DNA of 32,855 nucleotides from Planctomyces sp. (GCA_016795105.1 JAEUIH010000082.1:1-32855), one strand, 5' to 3'; counted from the first letter of the stretch, positions 16,996 to 26,400 are shown. Program-made: numbers and translations. Notes: generated by a model not told the origin, from the sequence alone.

Positions 16996-18210
16996 CTATT
17001 GAGGGCGGAGGAACCACGGAATGAGGTTACTGCCGGCGGCGAAGCGGAGAGGGGATTCAGATGCGGTGATTTCGTTGTACGACTGGGAGTTGTCAACAGG
17101 TAGTCCTGTGCCGCAGGCCGCAAAGGGACAGTCTCCGTGGCTATGGGTCTTTGTCCGCAGGAATGTCGGGTGATCCGGACAGATCAGCAGTCGGTATTCA
17201 CCCTGCTGTTTCAGCCAGTTATGCAGCGGTCGGACGATGTGTTCATCAATCTGTTCAACCGCATTGACTTTTGCGTCGACATTGCCCTCATGGGATGCTT
17301 CGTCGGTTGCTTCAACGTGAACAACAACGAAATCGATGTCAGGACGTTTCAGTGTTTCGATTGCTGCTTTGCCTTTCGCAGCGTAGTTAGTATCGAGATA
17401 TCCGGTGGCTCCTTCGACCTCGACAACATCCCATCCAATCAGGCGACCGATTCCTCGCAGGAGATCGACCGCCGTGATCACAGCGCCGCGAACGCCAAAT
17501 CGTTCTTTAAATGGAATCAAAGCTGGTCGTTGTCCCTGTCCCCACAGCCAAATCTGTGTTGCCGGAGATTCGCCATGTGCAATTCTTCGGAGGTTTGCCG
17601 GGGCACTGGCAAACAGTTTTCTGCTGGCCATCATCAATTCCAGCAGTTGGTCTGATCCTGGGCCTGAGGGAAGATACGGGCCAATTGGCTGTTCGGTAAT
17701 ATCGTGTGGTGGGATGCTGTTCGTTGCGGAAGTAAATGGCGCCGCGGCTCCTCGAGAACGATACACAAGGAGATTGCGATAACTGACGCCCGGAAAAAAC
17801 TTCCAGTGACTGCTGCCGCACTGCTCCTTCTGAAGCAATGCAATCAATTCCCGGGCCGCTTCATTTGGAATCTGTTCGGCCGTGAAACTCCTCATCACCT
17901 CATCAATCACGGTGACCAGATTGCAGCGAATCGCCCAGTCACCATCATGGAGTTCAATGCCCTGAGCTGCGGCTTCGAGCGGAGCCCGCCCGGTATGAAA
18001 TACGAGCGGGTCATAGCCAAACAGGCTCATCGTTCCGACGTCACTTCCGGATGGCATACTGGCCGGCACGTTATCGGTGCGGCCTGTGGACCCGAGTCGT
18101 GCAACTTCGTCCATCCCAGGGATCCTGGCTGCCTGAAGAGGCGTCCGTCCGCCAAGGGCAGGCTGAGATTCGTCGGCAACTCCGTCCGGAATGACTAATG
18201 CAAGTTTCAT
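16996..18210 (-). CDS. apgM: Cofactor-independent phosphoglycerate mutase, archaeal type
   Basis: This enzyme interconverts 3- and 2-phosphoglycerate in glycolysis without a bisphosphoglycerate cofactor. It belongs to the alkaline phosphatase superfamily. The 404-residue length and motifs fit the archaeal-type (ApgM) branch: LVIPDGVADE at the N-terminus with the metal-binding Asp, VPASMPSGSDVGTMSLFGYDP with the catalytic Ser, ATGYLDTNYAAKGKA, VVHVEATDEASHEGN, and ICPDHPTFLRTKTHSHGDCPFA with the late metal ligands. It starts 53 bp after yacG and is probably co-transcribed with it. After the stop, 16720-16995 is noncoding; it holds a short GC-rich inverted repeat (about 16945-16970) and no gene or tRNA. 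Confidence 0.95.
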   Translation of the reverse strand: MKLALVIPDGVADESQPALGGRTPLQAARIPGMDEVARLGSTGRTDNVPASMPSGSDVGTMSLFGYDPLVFHTGRAPLEAAAQGIELHDGDWAIRCNLVTVIDEVMRSFTAEQIPNEAARELIALLQKEQCGSSHWKFFPGVSYRNLLVYRSRGAAAPFTSATNSIPPHDITEQPIGPYLPSGPGSDQLLELMMASRKLFASAPANLRRIAHGESPATQIWLWGQGQRPALIPFKERFGVRGAVITAVDLLRGIGRLIGWDVVEVEGATGYLDTNYAAKGKAAIETLKRPDIDFVVVHVEATDEASHEGNVDAKVNAVEQIDEHIVRPLHNWLKQQGEYRLLICPDHPTFLRTKTHSHGDCPFAACGTGLPVDNSQSYNEITASESPLRFAAGSNLIPWFLRPQ

Positions 18211-18263
18211 GGCTGTTCAGAGTTTCTTTCGACGACTTCTCTGCTCGGTTTCTTTCTCATCGA

Positions 18264-18485
18264 TCACTTTCCCGTCTCATCGATTACTTCAATGTCCGGG
18301 TCCATCTGCAGAATCTCGACGTCCTGAACATCCAACTGTTCAACGACAGCGTACCGACCTTCGGCCCAGCGAAACAGATCGACCTGTCGGCACCTCGTGC
18401 TGCAGAACGGCATCGTGCGCCGAGCCTCGGAGATTTCTTCAGGCAGCGGCTTGTTGCACACTGGGCATGTCATTCTCTTGATCAT
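18264..18485 (-). CDS. yacG: YacG family zinc protein (DNA gyrase inhibitor)
   Basis: YacG is a small zinc-finger protein that binds GyrB and inhibits gyrase in E. coli. This 73-residue protein has both cysteine pairs: TCPVCNKP near the N-terminus and PFCSTRCRQVDLFRWAEGRY, matching the family in spacing and in the residues after the second pair. The acidic C-terminal tail is poorly conserved. I start it at the ATG at 18485 (MIKRMTCP); a longer frame from 18554 would run through the upstream terminator-like hairpin and adds nothing family-like. MTCP at 18470 is another option. Whether gyrase inhibition holds in planctomycetes is not known. Confidence 0.9.
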   Translation of the reverse strand: MIKRMTCPVCNKPLPEEISEARRTMPFCSTRCRQVDLFRWAEGRYAVVEQLDVQDVEILQMDPDIEVIDETGK

Positions 18486-18517
18486 CGTTGAACGTCCAAC
18501 CTCAGAGCAAAGGCAGC

Positions 18518-18545
18518 GTGCTTCGGGATCTGTGTCCCGAAGCAC
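18518..18545 (-). terminator. Terminator-like hairpin after the DUF1080 gene
   Basis: GTGCTTCGGGA (18518-18528) and TCCCGAAGCAC (18535-18545) form a perfect 11 bp stem with a 6-base loop. It lies about 60 bp beyond the DUF1080 stop and 32 bp before the yacG start, so it probably ends the DUF1080 transcript. No T tract follows. Confidence 0.65.
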
Positions 18546-18606
18546 ACCTGCCATCTGTTTTCCGGCAGAACCGCGATTTCATCGCACTCCCTGACCTGAT
18601 CAGGTA

Positions 18607-19923
18607 CTAAGGCAGTGTCTTGATTGATACGTTCCGGAATTCAACCGGATCGCTGTGCCCTGCAAATCCGAAGTAGCCGGATGTGCGAGTCTTTCCGGGA
18701 TGGGGTGAGTCAGCCATATACTTTGTCACCTTTGCCACATCACCGTCCAGAATGATATTGCCGTTCAGTTCTACTTTAATCCGGCTGCCATCCACAGTCA
18801 CTTCCTGATAGTTCCACTCTCCAGGAGCCCTCAGGAATCCTCGGTGTGCCGGAATCATACCATAGGCAGAACCGTGATACTGGCGAGCATCCAGGTTTGC
18901 GTATTTTGGATCTTCTGAATCCAGTACCTGCAGTTCCGTCATTGCAACATAAGCTGGGTCTCCCGATCCTGGAGAGCGAATCGCAAGACCATTGTTGCCA
19001 CCTGGAGGCAGTCGGAATTCAAGACGAACTGCGAAATTCGAGTACTCTTTTTCTGTGTGCAGCAATCCGCCGTGTCCGTCTTTACAACGGATCGCACCAT
19101 CAACAACTTCATAGTTGTCTTTCGCCCCTGCCCATCCTGTCAGGTCAGTTCCATTAAACAGAGATTCAAAGCCGTCTGCTGTATGTCGTGACAGAAGTTC
19201 ATTCGCTTCTTCTGGCGGGATTTCCCGAACATAGATGTTCTTCCAGCGGATCTCTCCACCATGAGTCTGCAGTTCAACAGAACCTTTCGCAAACAATGGG
19301 GACTCTCGATCCCAGAAGTTCTCCATTGTTGCGTTGTCGACAACCAGTTTATCGTTCAGCCAGACTGTCGTCCGAGCGCCGATCTGACGAATGCGGAAAC
19401 TATTCCATTCTCCAAATGCCTTGTCGGCCAGAACAAATGGGTCTTTGCCAGGAGCCCCGGGACTATTGTTCCATAGTCCCCCACTCCCCTTATCGGAGCC
19501 AATGCTGAATTTCTCCGGATCTGTGAAGTCCCAGATTTGAACCTGAGGATTCCCCTTCAGATAAATTCCACTGTCTGCACGAGCAACTGTCTTGTAGTCG
19601 ATGAGCAGTTCATAGTCAGTAAACTGTTCTTCGGAAACCAGGTAAGCGCCATGTCCATCATTGACAAGCTCACCATTTTCAACGGACCAGTGCATTTTCG
19701 CATCCGCTGTCCATTCCGCGATCTTCGCGTCGCGTTCTTCTTTGGAGAGTTTGGCGAGGTCGATTGGGCTGAAATGGGGTTTCCCGTACCAGCCTGAGAG
19801 GTCCTTCTCGTTAAACAGCGGACGGAAACCTTCGGGAGGTGCTGCCGCTGCTGATGAATCAGAAATCCATGGGGCGACGATCGTCACCAGGATGGCCAGC
19901 AGTGCGAGTTTTAGGCGAGGCAT
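18607..19923 (-). CDS. Secreted protein with two DUF1080 (3-keto-disaccharide hydrolase-like) domains
   Basis: This 438-residue protein has a signal peptide (LKLALLAILVTIVAPWISDSSAAAA) and two DUF1080 domains in tandem. The first starts at GFRPLFNEKDLSGWYGKPHF (about residue 32), the second at GFESLFNGTDLTGWAGAKDN (about residue 252). Each shows the concanavalin-like jelly-roll pattern: GNPQVQIWDF and AIRSPGSGDPA on the ligand face, and closing RWKNIYVREI and EFRNVSIKTL strands. Some members hydrolyse 3-keto-glycosides; many planctomycete copies have no known substrate. GGAG lies 7 bases before the ATG. The gene is flanked by hairpins and appears to be a single-gene unit. It is intact. Confidence 0.93.
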   Translation of the reverse strand: MPRLKLALLAILVTIVAPWISDSSAAAAPPEGFRPLFNEKDLSGWYGKPHFSPIDLAKLSKEERDAKIAEWTADAKMHWSVENGELVNDGHGAYLVSEEQFTDYELLIDYKTVARADSGIYLKGNPQVQIWDFTDPEKFSIGSDKGSGGLWNNSPGAPGKDPFVLADKAFGEWNSFRIRQIGARTTVWLNDKLVVDNATMENFWDRESPLFAKGSVELQTHGGEIRWKNIYVREIPPEEANELLSRHTADGFESLFNGTDLTGWAGAKDNYEVVDGAIRCKDGHGGLLHTEKEYSNFAVRLEFRLPPGGNNGLAIRSPGSGDPAYVAMTELQVLDSEDPKYANLDARQYHGSAYGMIPAHRGFLRAPGEWNYQEVTVDGSRIKVELNGNIILDGDVAKVTKYMADSPHPGKTRTSGYFGFAGHSDPVEFRNVSIKTLP

Positions 19924-19998
19924 TCAGGAACTCCGAGGTGGGATAGAAACGGTTCCGGCGAAAACCGGGGATTGAGGTTGAACACAATCTCTGAGAGT

Positions 19999-20015
19999 AC
20001 CGAATTTCTTTCGGT
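19999..20015. terminator. Weak hairpin after hemY
   Basis: ACCGAA (19999-20004) and TTCGGT (20010-20015) form a 6 bp stem with a 5-base loop, 4 bases beyond the hemY stop. It is short and has no T tract, so its role is uncertain. Confidence 0.3.
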
Positions 20016-20018
20016 GTG

Positions 20019-21518
20019 TCAGCCGTCGGAGGGGTTCAGGACGCACCGAACAGAATTTTCCAGCTGACCAAGGATGCGATCAGCTTCCTGACGCCCGCTG
20101 GTGATGCTGTCGGGGATTCCAACCCCATAGAATGAGCTTCCACAAACGGCGAGCCCGGGAAATTTCAGGACCTCACGTTCGATCGCAAGGATTCGATCAA
20201 GGTGCCCCACATGGTATTGAGGCATTGCTTTTGGATAACGGACAAGCTCCGCTGACCCTGGAGGACGACGCATACCAAGAATTTCTTTCAGTTCCCGATT
20301 GACGATCGCAAGAATCTCCTCGTCCGTTCGTTCAAGAAGATGTGGCTGCATTGCGCCGCCAACAAACGTCCGAAGCACAATCGTGCCGTCCGGTGCTCGA
20401 CCTTCAAATTTACGGCTGGAGAATGACACCGCAAGGATATCACGTTTTTCAATGTCCGGGATCACCAGTCCAAACGCGTCCATCGGATGATCGAAGTCTG
20501 AAATCTTATGAATACTCACCACAATCGCACTTGATGCATATTCAATTTGTTCAAGCGCTGTTCGCAGGCTGCGAAATTCGTCGCGGGGCAGCATGCGTGA
20601 AATCATCCATGCAGGAAGAGTGACAAGTACAGCATCATACGATCGAGGCTGATGTTCTCCGGCGACACTGACCTGCCAGGAGGCTGTCGCTTCGTTTTTG
20701 TGATCGCGCAGACTTTGAGAGATTTCCAGCACCTTCCGTCCGTTTTCAATCTGAACCCGACCGGAATTTCGACATGCATCAGCGACTGCATGAATCAGCT
20801 GACCCAGTCCATGTCGAGCCGACACGAACAGACCGTACCGAGCTCCGCTGCCGGATTCCGAAGCGTTGCGGTCCGCATTCCGTGTCGATGAACCCTGCCT
20901 GAGAGTTGCCCGAATGACGCTGCCGTGCGTTCGCTCCATCTCCGGGAACCGCGGCAGCGTGGCCTCGATACTTAACTTTTCCGGGTCGGACGTATAGATC
21001 CCGCCGACAAGGGGCTGCACAAGTCGTTCGAGAGCTTCCTGTCCAAACCGTCGTCGAACGAAATTGGATAAAGACTCATCACCCTCCGTTTTTCGCCGCG
21101 GGACGAACGCTTCCCACAACAATCGAAGTTTTCCTTGCCACGACAAAATCGGAGTCGTCAGAATCGCTCCAACATTCGATGGAGCCATCAGCATAAATCC
21201 TTCGGGGACCGGCAGCGGCTTTCCGTTTCGAAGGACAAGAGATTTTCGAAAACGCTTATCCGTTGGAATCAGCTCTGAAGTGAAATTCAGGTCTCGGCAG
21301 AGATCAAGCCCCCCAGGTTTGTTTGTGATAAATGAGTCCGGGCCGAGTTCAATCGTAAAGCCGTCGCGCTCAACTGTCTGAATAATGCCGCCGATTCGAT
21401 CCGACGCTTCAAGAACCGTGACTTGTACAGACGGATGTCTGGTGATCAGACGATGGGCGGCTGCCAGTCCGGTGATTCCCGCACCAACCACAGCAATTTT
21501 CAACGGCGTTCCTGTCAT
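20019..21518 (-). CDS. hemY: Protoporphyrinogen oxidase (HemY type, also called HemG)
   Basis: This FAD enzyme oxidises protoporphyrinogen IX to protoporphyrin IX, or coproporphyrinogen III to coproporphyrin III in the coproporphyrin branch; sequence alone does not decide which. The N-terminus has the dinucleotide-binding motif VVGAGITGLAAAHRL and LEASDRIGGIIQT. Further family motifs are ELGPDSFITNKPGG, RRRFGQEALERLVQPLVGGIYTSDPEKLS, and the C-terminal GLAVCGSSFYGVGIPDSITSGRQEADRI that closes the FAD site. ATG at 21518 gives 499 residues; the frame continues upstream into hemE without family similarity. It follows hemE by 40 bp as the second gene of a haem operon. Confidence 0.94.
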   Translation of the reverse strand: MTGTPLKIAVVGAGITGLAAAHRLITRHPSVQVTVLEASDRIGGIIQTVERDGFTIELGPDSFITNKPGGLDLCRDLNFTSELIPTDKRFRKSLVLRNGKPLPVPEGFMLMAPSNVGAILTTPILSWQGKLRLLWEAFVPRRKTEGDESLSNFVRRRFGQEALERLVQPLVGGIYTSDPEKLSIEATLPRFPEMERTHGSVIRATLRQGSSTRNADRNASESGSGARYGLFVSARHGLGQLIHAVADACRNSGRVQIENGRKVLEISQSLRDHKNEATASWQVSVAGEHQPRSYDAVLVTLPAWMISRMLPRDEFRSLRTALEQIEYASSAIVVSIHKISDFDHPMDAFGLVIPDIEKRDILAVSFSSRKFEGRAPDGTIVLRTFVGGAMQPHLLERTDEEILAIVNRELKEILGMRRPPGSAELVRYPKAMPQYHVGHLDRILAIEREVLKFPGLAVCGSSFYGVGIPDSITSGRQEADRILGQLENSVRCVLNPSDG

Positions 21519-21558
21519 GATCGGATGTTCCCGAGATGTCCTTTCCTGAACTGACTGG

Positions 21559-22653
21559 TTAGCTGGCTGCCGACGTCTTGTGTTCAGCGCCGAGCTCATG
21601 AACGATCTCAACGAGCGTTTTGACATGATCCGGATTCATATCGGGCATCACGCCGTGACCGAGGTTGAAGATATGTCCCGGGCGACCGGCTGCGGCTGCA
21701 AGGACATCAGCTGCTCTGCGACGAAGGACTGGAATGTCTGCATAGAGAGACACCGGATCCATGTTCCCCTGCACGGCGAATTCCGGACCAAAAATCTTCC
21801 ATGCATCGTCCAGCTGGATTCTCCAGTCGATCCCCATGACGGTACCGCCAGCTTCTTTTTGCAACGGCAACAACGCAGGGTTACCTGTCAGAAAATTAAT
21901 CACTGGTGCAAAGGGGACCACGGACTGGATGAGTCTGCGAGTATGAGGAAGCACATATCGCCGATAGTCTGCCGGGGAAAGACATCCGGCCCAGCTGTCA
22001 AAAACCTGCACCGCCTGGCATCCGGAATCAATCTGAGCCTTCAGGTAGATGATGACAGAATCAACGAGCCGCGACATGAGCATGTTCCACGCGCCTTCGT
22101 CGTTGTACATCATCGATTTCGTATGAATATAGTTCTTTGAACCGCCGCCTTCGATGCAGTAAGAAGCCAGAGTAAACGGAGCACCTGCAAAGCCCAGCAG
22201 TGGGATATCAGCCGCGAGCGCACTGCGGATCATCCGAACGGCCTGAAACACGTATTCAAGCGGTTCCACAGTTGCAAGTGCTGTCAGTCGATCCACATCT
22301 CGACCCGTACGCAGCGGGTTGTGGATCACCGGACCCTCACCTTTCTGATACTCCAGATCGATCCCCATCGGCTCCAATATTGGCAGCAGATCGGCAAACA
22401 GAATCGCGGCATCTACTCCCAGCACCTGCTGAGCAGTCACAGTGACTTCACAGGCCAGTTCCGGCGTTTTGCAAAGCTCCATGAACGTGACTTTGCTCCG
22501 TACCGCCATGTATTCCGGCAGGTAACGGCCGGCCTGCCGCATAATCCACAATGGAGTGGTGTCGGTGGCTTCTCGCCGAACGGCTTTCATGAAGCGACTT
22601 TGGGCGAGTGCGGGAGTGAGCGAGGCTGGAGCAGGATTCACAGGTGGTCTCAA
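21559..22653 (-). CDS. hemE: Uroporphyrinogen decarboxylase
   Basis: HemE removes four carboxyl groups from uroporphyrinogen III to give coproporphyrinogen III. Signature motifs are present: [16 protein letters not shown] near the N-terminus with the substrate-binding arginines, [17 protein letters not shown] with the catalytic Asp, [34 protein letters not shown], and the C-terminal [13 protein letters not shown]. The start is uncertain: TTG at 22653, GTG at 22641 and ATG at 22590 are all possible and none has a strong ribosome site; the family core begins near [10 protein letters not shown]. Length is about 343-364 residues. The hemY gene follows 40 bp downstream. Confidence 0.96.
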   Translation of the reverse strand: MRPPVNPAPASLTPALAQSRFMKAVRREATDTTPLWIMRQAGRYLPEYMAVRSKVTFMELCKTPELACEVTVTAQQVLGVDAAILFADLLPILEPMGIDLEYQKGEGPVIHNPLRTGRDVDRLTALATVEPLEYVFQAVRMIRSALAADIPLLGFAGAPFTLASYCIEGGGSKNYIHTKSMMYNDEGAWNMLMSRLVDSVIIYLKAQIDSGCQAVQVFDSWAGCLSPADYRRYVLPHTRRLIQSVVPFAPVINFLTGNPALLPLQKEAGGTVMGIDWRIQLDDAWKIFGPEFAVQGNMDPVSLYADIPVLRRRAADVLAAAAGRPGHIFNLGHGVMPDMNPDHVKTLVEIVHELGAEHKTSAAS

Positions 22654-22791
22654 CTTGGCTGGCGGGTCTGAGTCCGGACGGCTTCCCGCAGTGTTGCTGA
22701 AAGCGACATCGGATTCGATCTGTCAGCCGAGAAGCGTACCAGAATCCCGTTCGAAAATCCCATCCTGAGAATTCGCAGTTGGAGGAATTCT

Positions 22792-24027
22792 CTATTCGTC
22801 AAACATGGTGACAACGACCGCCTTTTCCCGCAAATCGCTGACCACTTTTTTGCGTGCCGCGTCGGCTCGCTGCTGAAGAATCTGCTTTTCTATCTCTTTT
22901 TGAACTTCCTGGAACGGCACAACATGCGACTTTTGAATGTCGGACACCTGGTAGACTTCAAATCGGTCTTCTCGCACAAACACTCGTGTCATATCACCTT
23001 TGGGCAGAGCCAGCAGAGCGGCTTCCACCTCTTTGTCCGCCAGATAGCCTTCCTCGATCCAGCCAAGATCTCCCTGTTTCGAAGATGTGCTTGCATCAGA
23101 GAACGATTCTGCCACTTTGCCGAAATCTGTGTTCTGCTGAAGCTGAGTCACCGCATTCGCCATGACCTGCTCCGCGCCCTTACGACCTCCGTGGGCCGAG
23201 AACCTGACGATAATCTCACGGCATCGAATCCGCTGCCGATGGGAATAGTCATCGATATGGTCCTGGTAAAACTGAACCATCTCTTCGCGGTCAACCAAAT
23301 CCGAAGTGGATGCTTCGGCTGCCACATAGCCATTCACCATCTGAATGCGGATGAATGTTTCCTTCAGCTGCGAAACCGTTAGTCCCTCTTTGCCAAGTTC
23401 TTCATCCAACTGCTGATCCGTCTGGATGTTCTTATCCTTGCGAATATTCTGAAGCACCTTCTGGAATGACGGTTCAAGTTGTTCCCGAATCGCATCGCGC
23501 CGGTCCTCCGGAACCTTCGCATACAGCGCCTGCAGGACGACTTCCTGATTGATATGTTCGGGGAGCCGTTTCTGGACGTACTGTCGAATGAGCGTCTGTT
23601 TCTGCTGATCTCGAATTCGCCCGTCTGCTTCAATCTTGTCTCGAATGCCGGGAATGACATCATCTACAAACACAGGTTTGCCGTTGATTTCAGCAACAAT
23701 CGAATTGCCCGTGAGCACAGCGGGATCTGTCGATGAGAAACCAACGTTCTTGACGCCCCCATCCTGGCCTCGGCTGACATACTTTTGTTCGTTCACGTCG
23801 GCCGACTGATTGACCAGCGATCTCCGTGGAGGTGCCGGAGCAAAGACGGGATTATCCTCGTCAACGCTCTTTCCAAGACACCCTGCCAGCAACATCATCA
23901 TACCGAAAGCTACCATCCATAATCGGCCAGCAGCGATCCACATCCGGACGGATCGATCGTTCACGGGTTGCGTGAAGCTTCGATATTCAGCGGTATGAAT
24001 GAGCTGCGTTAACACGAAATGTTCCAT
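22792..24027 (-). CDS. PpiC/SurA-type peptidylprolyl isomerase lipoprotein
   Basis: The protein has an LLAGC lipobox (Cys50 from this start), an N-terminal SurA-like helical region (about 110-255, with IVAEINGKPVFVDDVIPGI and QKQTLIRQYVQKRLPEHINQEVVLQAL), and a parvulin domain (about 265-360) with RIRCREIIVRFS, AESFSDASTSSKQGDLGWIEEGYL and FVREDRFEVYQVSDI, then a charged helix. It probably acts as a chaperone or prolyl isomerase for exported proteins. The signal would be unusually long from the ATG at 24027; the GTG at 23964 or ATG at 23943 would give more normal lipoprotein signals of 28 or 21 residues, but no start has a clear ribosome site. The 138 bp before hemE's start shows nothing notable. 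Confidence 0.88.
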   Translation of the reverse strand: MEHFVLTQLIHTAEYRSFTQPVNDRSVRMWIAAGRLWMVAFGMMMLLAGCLGKSVDEDNPVFAPAPPRRSLVNQSADVNEQKYVSRGQDGGVKNVGFSSTDPAVLTGNSIVAEINGKPVFVDDVIPGIRDKIEADGRIRDQQKQTLIRQYVQKRLPEHINQEVVLQALYAKVPEDRRDAIREQLEPSFQKVLQNIRKDKNIQTDQQLDEELGKEGLTVSQLKETFIRIQMVNGYVAAEASTSDLVDREEMVQFYQDHIDDYSHRQRIRCREIIVRFSAHGGRKGAEQVMANAVTQLQQNTDFGKVAESFSDASTSSKQGDLGWIEEGYLADKEVEAALLALPKGDMTRVFVREDRFEVYQVSDIQKSHVVPFQEVQKEIEKQILQQRADAARKKVVSDLREKAVVVTMFDE

Positions 24028-24309
24028 TGAGCTTTGGGCACGATCCGGACCACATTGTCGCAGAACATCGGGATTCTATTTGGTTTTTGCAAATCAAGGC
24101 AAGCCCGTTTTTTAGACGCAAGTTCATGTCATGACTTGACTTCGGACGGCAAAATCTGCCGCTTTCGGGTATTGCGGATTTCTCTTGATTCGTCTGTCAC
24201 CTTGTTTCTTCGCGTGACGCAGCGAATTCAGAGGTTTATCGTACGCCCGCCGTGGAGTTCAGATGTCCGGTCAGAACTCAGTTTTTGCACCTGAATTTAC
24301 TGGGATGAA

Positions 24310-25221
24310 ATGAAGAGAACAGTCATGCTTGGCTGGAGACTGCTGATTTCTGCTTTTCTGATTCCATCGCTGATCGGGCTTTTCTGGCTCGATGCACGGC
24401 TCGGACGGGAAGCATGGATTCTGTTTGCGTTCTGTTTATTTGTGGCTGTCCGCAATGCTTTTGAGCTTACTGTCCTGCTGAAGACTCGAAACATGAAGCC
24501 CTCGTTTCCAGTCAGCGCCGGCCTGAGTTTGCTTGTTGTCTGCAGTGGCTGGGTTCACCTCGTCGGCAATGCAGATCAGCAGCCGGCCGCCGCATTGGTC
24601 TCGCTGGGTTTGATCTGCGGTACGCTGGTGATCGGATTTTGTGGACTGATGGCCCGTGAATGCAGTGTTTATGAAAAGCCAGGGAATTCCATGGAGTCCC
24701 TTGGAGCGCATGCAATCATCGTGATGTATGCCGGAGGACTTCTGGCAGTCACCGCTCAGTTTCGCTGGTTTCCAAAGCCTGAATTTGCCTATTTTGCCAT
24801 CGGGTCGATGATTATTGCAGTGAAATGCGGTGACACGGGGGCGTACACATTTGGTCGCCTTTGGGGTAAGCGGAAAATGGCACCGGTGCTCAGTCCTGGC
24901 AAGACCTGGATGGGATTTGTTGGGGCCCTTGCAGGAAGCATTGTGGGAGGGTGCCTGTGGTTAATGTTTGCGGGGGCAATGTTCGAAGCAAAGCCGCAGG
25001 TTCAAAGTCTGTTGATTGCTGTACTTTATTCAGCCTCGATGGGAGTCATTGGACTGATTGGTGATCTTTGTGAGTCTCTCATTAAGCGTGACGTTGAAAA
25101 GAAGGACTCCGCCGCCCTGATGCCAGGATTTGGCGGACTGCTGGATTTGCTTGACAGTCCGTTGTATGCCGGACCATTTGCCCTGTTGTGGTGGCATTTG
25201 ATTCCTCCGGCATGGTCCTGA
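24310..25221 (+). CDS. cdsA: Phosphatidate cytidylyltransferase
   Basis: CdsA makes CDP-diacylglycerol from phosphatidic acid and CTP, the precursor of bacterial phospholipids. The 303-residue protein has about eight hydrophobic helices and the family motifs: KCGDTGAYTFGRLWGKRKMAPVLSPGKTWMGFVGAL, then GLIGDLCESLIKRDVEKKDSAALMPGFGGLLDLLDS, which is the CDP-alcohol-binding signature with Leu where many members have Arg. Ribosome-site support at 24310 is weak, and an ATG at 24325 is an alternative. The 282 bp region upstream, divergent from the PpiC gene, contains the palindrome GTCATGAC near 24127 and no gene. The next gene begins 136 bp downstream. Confidence 0.95.
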   Translation: MKRTVMLGWRLLISAFLIPSLIGLFWLDARLGREAWILFAFCLFVAVRNAFELTVLLKTRNMKPSFPVSAGLSLLVVCSGWVHLVGNADQQPAAALVSLGLICGTLVIGFCGLMARECSVYEKPGNSMESLGAHAIIVMYAGGLLAVTAQFRWFPKPEFAYFAIGSMIIAVKCGDTGAYTFGRLWGKRKMAPVLSPGKTWMGFVGALAGSIVGGCLWLMFAGAMFEAKPQVQSLLIAVLYSASMGVIGLIGDLCESLIKRDVEKKDSAALMPGFGGLLDLLDSPLYAGPFALLWWHLIPPAWS

Positions 25222-25357
25222 ATCTTTGATAGTGCAGCATGCTGAGCTTGAATTCGGTGGGAGTCGGTGAACAATCCGCTTCTCAGCACATGCTCCGCCT
25301 GGTGCCAGAGTGTTATGACCAGCGGAAGCGATGGGACGAAAGAAAGGTAAGAGTTGA

Positions 25358-25882
25358 ATGAGTGAGACCATACCTGTTGACAGCGGATTGACAGACGCTG
25401 CTCGCAGCAGAATTGCTCCACTGCTTGGCCGCATCCCAAGCGGCGTGTTTATTTTGATCGCTGGAATTCCGGACGACGAATTGACAGGTATGCTTGCCAG
25501 TTGGGTACAGCAGGCTTCATTTGAGCCGCCGCAGGTAACATTTGCCGTCAATAAGACTCGCTACCTGAACGACTGGCTTCGAATTGGTGCAAATGTCACG
25601 CTGAATCAGGTGATCAAGGGTGATGCAACACTGTTTCGACACTTTGGGAAGGGTTTTGATCGAGGCGCGGACGCGTTTGTCGGGGTCGAGACAACAACCG
25701 GGGCAACCGGACTCCCACTGTTGAAGGCGGCTTTAGGGGCACTCGAATGTCGCGTGTGTGGTCAGCTGGAGGCCGGTGATCATGTGATTTATCTGGCGGA
25801 CGTGCTTGATGCTCACGGATTCCGAGATCCCGCCGAACATGAAGTCTTTGTCCATCTGCGAAAGAACGGGTTCTCGTACTAA
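25358..25882 (+). CDS. Flavin reductase-like domain protein
   Basis: This 174-residue protein fits the flavin reductase-like (FMN-binding split barrel) family. Features are the opening LLGRIPSGVFILIAG, GMLASWVQQASFEPPQVTFAVNKTRY, the NVTLNQ strand, KGFDRGADAFVGVET and the closing GALECRVCGQLEAGDHVIYLADVLDAH. The family binds FMN or FAD and reduces it with NAD(P)H, or acts as a flavin or haem-type electron protein. It is soluble, with no signal peptide. It is the first gene of a three-gene run: the GcvH-like gene begins 18 bp downstream and the ferredoxin gene follows it. The electron partner is therefore probably one of these (inference). Confidence 0.88.
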   Translation: MSETIPVDSGLTDAARSRIAPLLGRIPSGVFILIAGIPDDELTGMLASWVQQASFEPPQVTFAVNKTRYLNDWLRIGANVTLNQVIKGDATLFRHFGKGFDRGADAFVGVETTTGATGLPLLKAALGALECRVCGQLEAGDHVIYLADVLDAHGFRDPAEHEVFVHLRKNGFSY

Positions 25883-25900
25883 GAACCTGATGGAGAGTGT

Positions 25901-26356
25901 ATGTCTGAGCCACTTCACTTTATGATGGGGAACTTCAAAGCGTTCATCCCGGAAGACAGGCTCTATTCTCGCAGGCACTTGTGGCTGCAGGAGGTTTCTG
26001 GGGGGCTCTACCGAGTGGGTTTAACGGCGTATTCGGTGCGGCTGCTTCAGGATGTCTACTTTTTGGAGTGGTCTGTGGATCCTGGAACACAGGTGCGGGA
26101 TCGTCAGGAAATCGGAGAAGTCGAGAGTTCGAAAGCGATTTCGTCGATGTATCCGCCGTGTGCGGGCGAAGTTGTTCGGTTTAATCCGCAGTTACTTCAG
26201 GATCCATCGGGAATCAACGCTGACAACTATGGTTCAGGATGGTTGTACGAATTTCGTCCTGCAGAAACCTTGTTACAGCCCGCTGAGTACATTGAAGTTC
26301 TCGAAGCCGGCTGGGAAAATACTCAGCGGACAATCAAAGGGCAAATGAACGAATAG
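25901..26356 (+). CDS. GcvH-like lipoyl-carrier protein
   Basis: The protein matches glycine cleavage H protein over most of its length: RLYSRRHLWLQEV, YRVGLTAYSVRLLQDVYFLEW, GTQVRDRQEIGEVESSKAISSMYPPCAGEVVRFNPQLL and GSGWLYEFRP. The lysine normally lipoylated is present (Lys78 in ESSKA). It has 151 residues, longer than usual (about 125-130), with an extra N-terminal stretch (MSEPLHFMMGNFKAFIPED). GGAG lies 5 bases before the ATG. No gcvT, gcvP, lipB or lipA is in the window; it is flanked instead by a flavin reductase-like and a ferredoxin-like gene, which suggests a redox role for a lipoyl arm rather than glycine cleavage (inference). Some sulfur-oxidation systems use stand-alone lipoyl carriers of this fold. 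Confidence 0.92.
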   Translation: MSEPLHFMMGNFKAFIPEDRLYSRRHLWLQEVSGGLYRVGLTAYSVRLLQDVYFLEWSVDPGTQVRDRQEIGEVESSKAISSMYPPCAGEVVRFNPQLLQDPSGINADNYGSGWLYEFRPAETLLQPAEYIEVLEAGWENTQRTIKGQMNE

Positions 26357-26400
26357 TCGTCTCTGGTGCAGATATCATCCAAACCGGAAAGCAGAATCCG

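Noticed and set aside
21519-21626. Longer N-terminus for the protoporphyrinogen oxidase
   Set aside because: The extra 36 residues overlap hemE and precede the FAD motif without similarity to the family.
25222-25357. Glycine riboswitch before the operon containing the GcvH-like gene
   Set aside because: No paired aptamer-like structure was recognised in the 136 bp gap.
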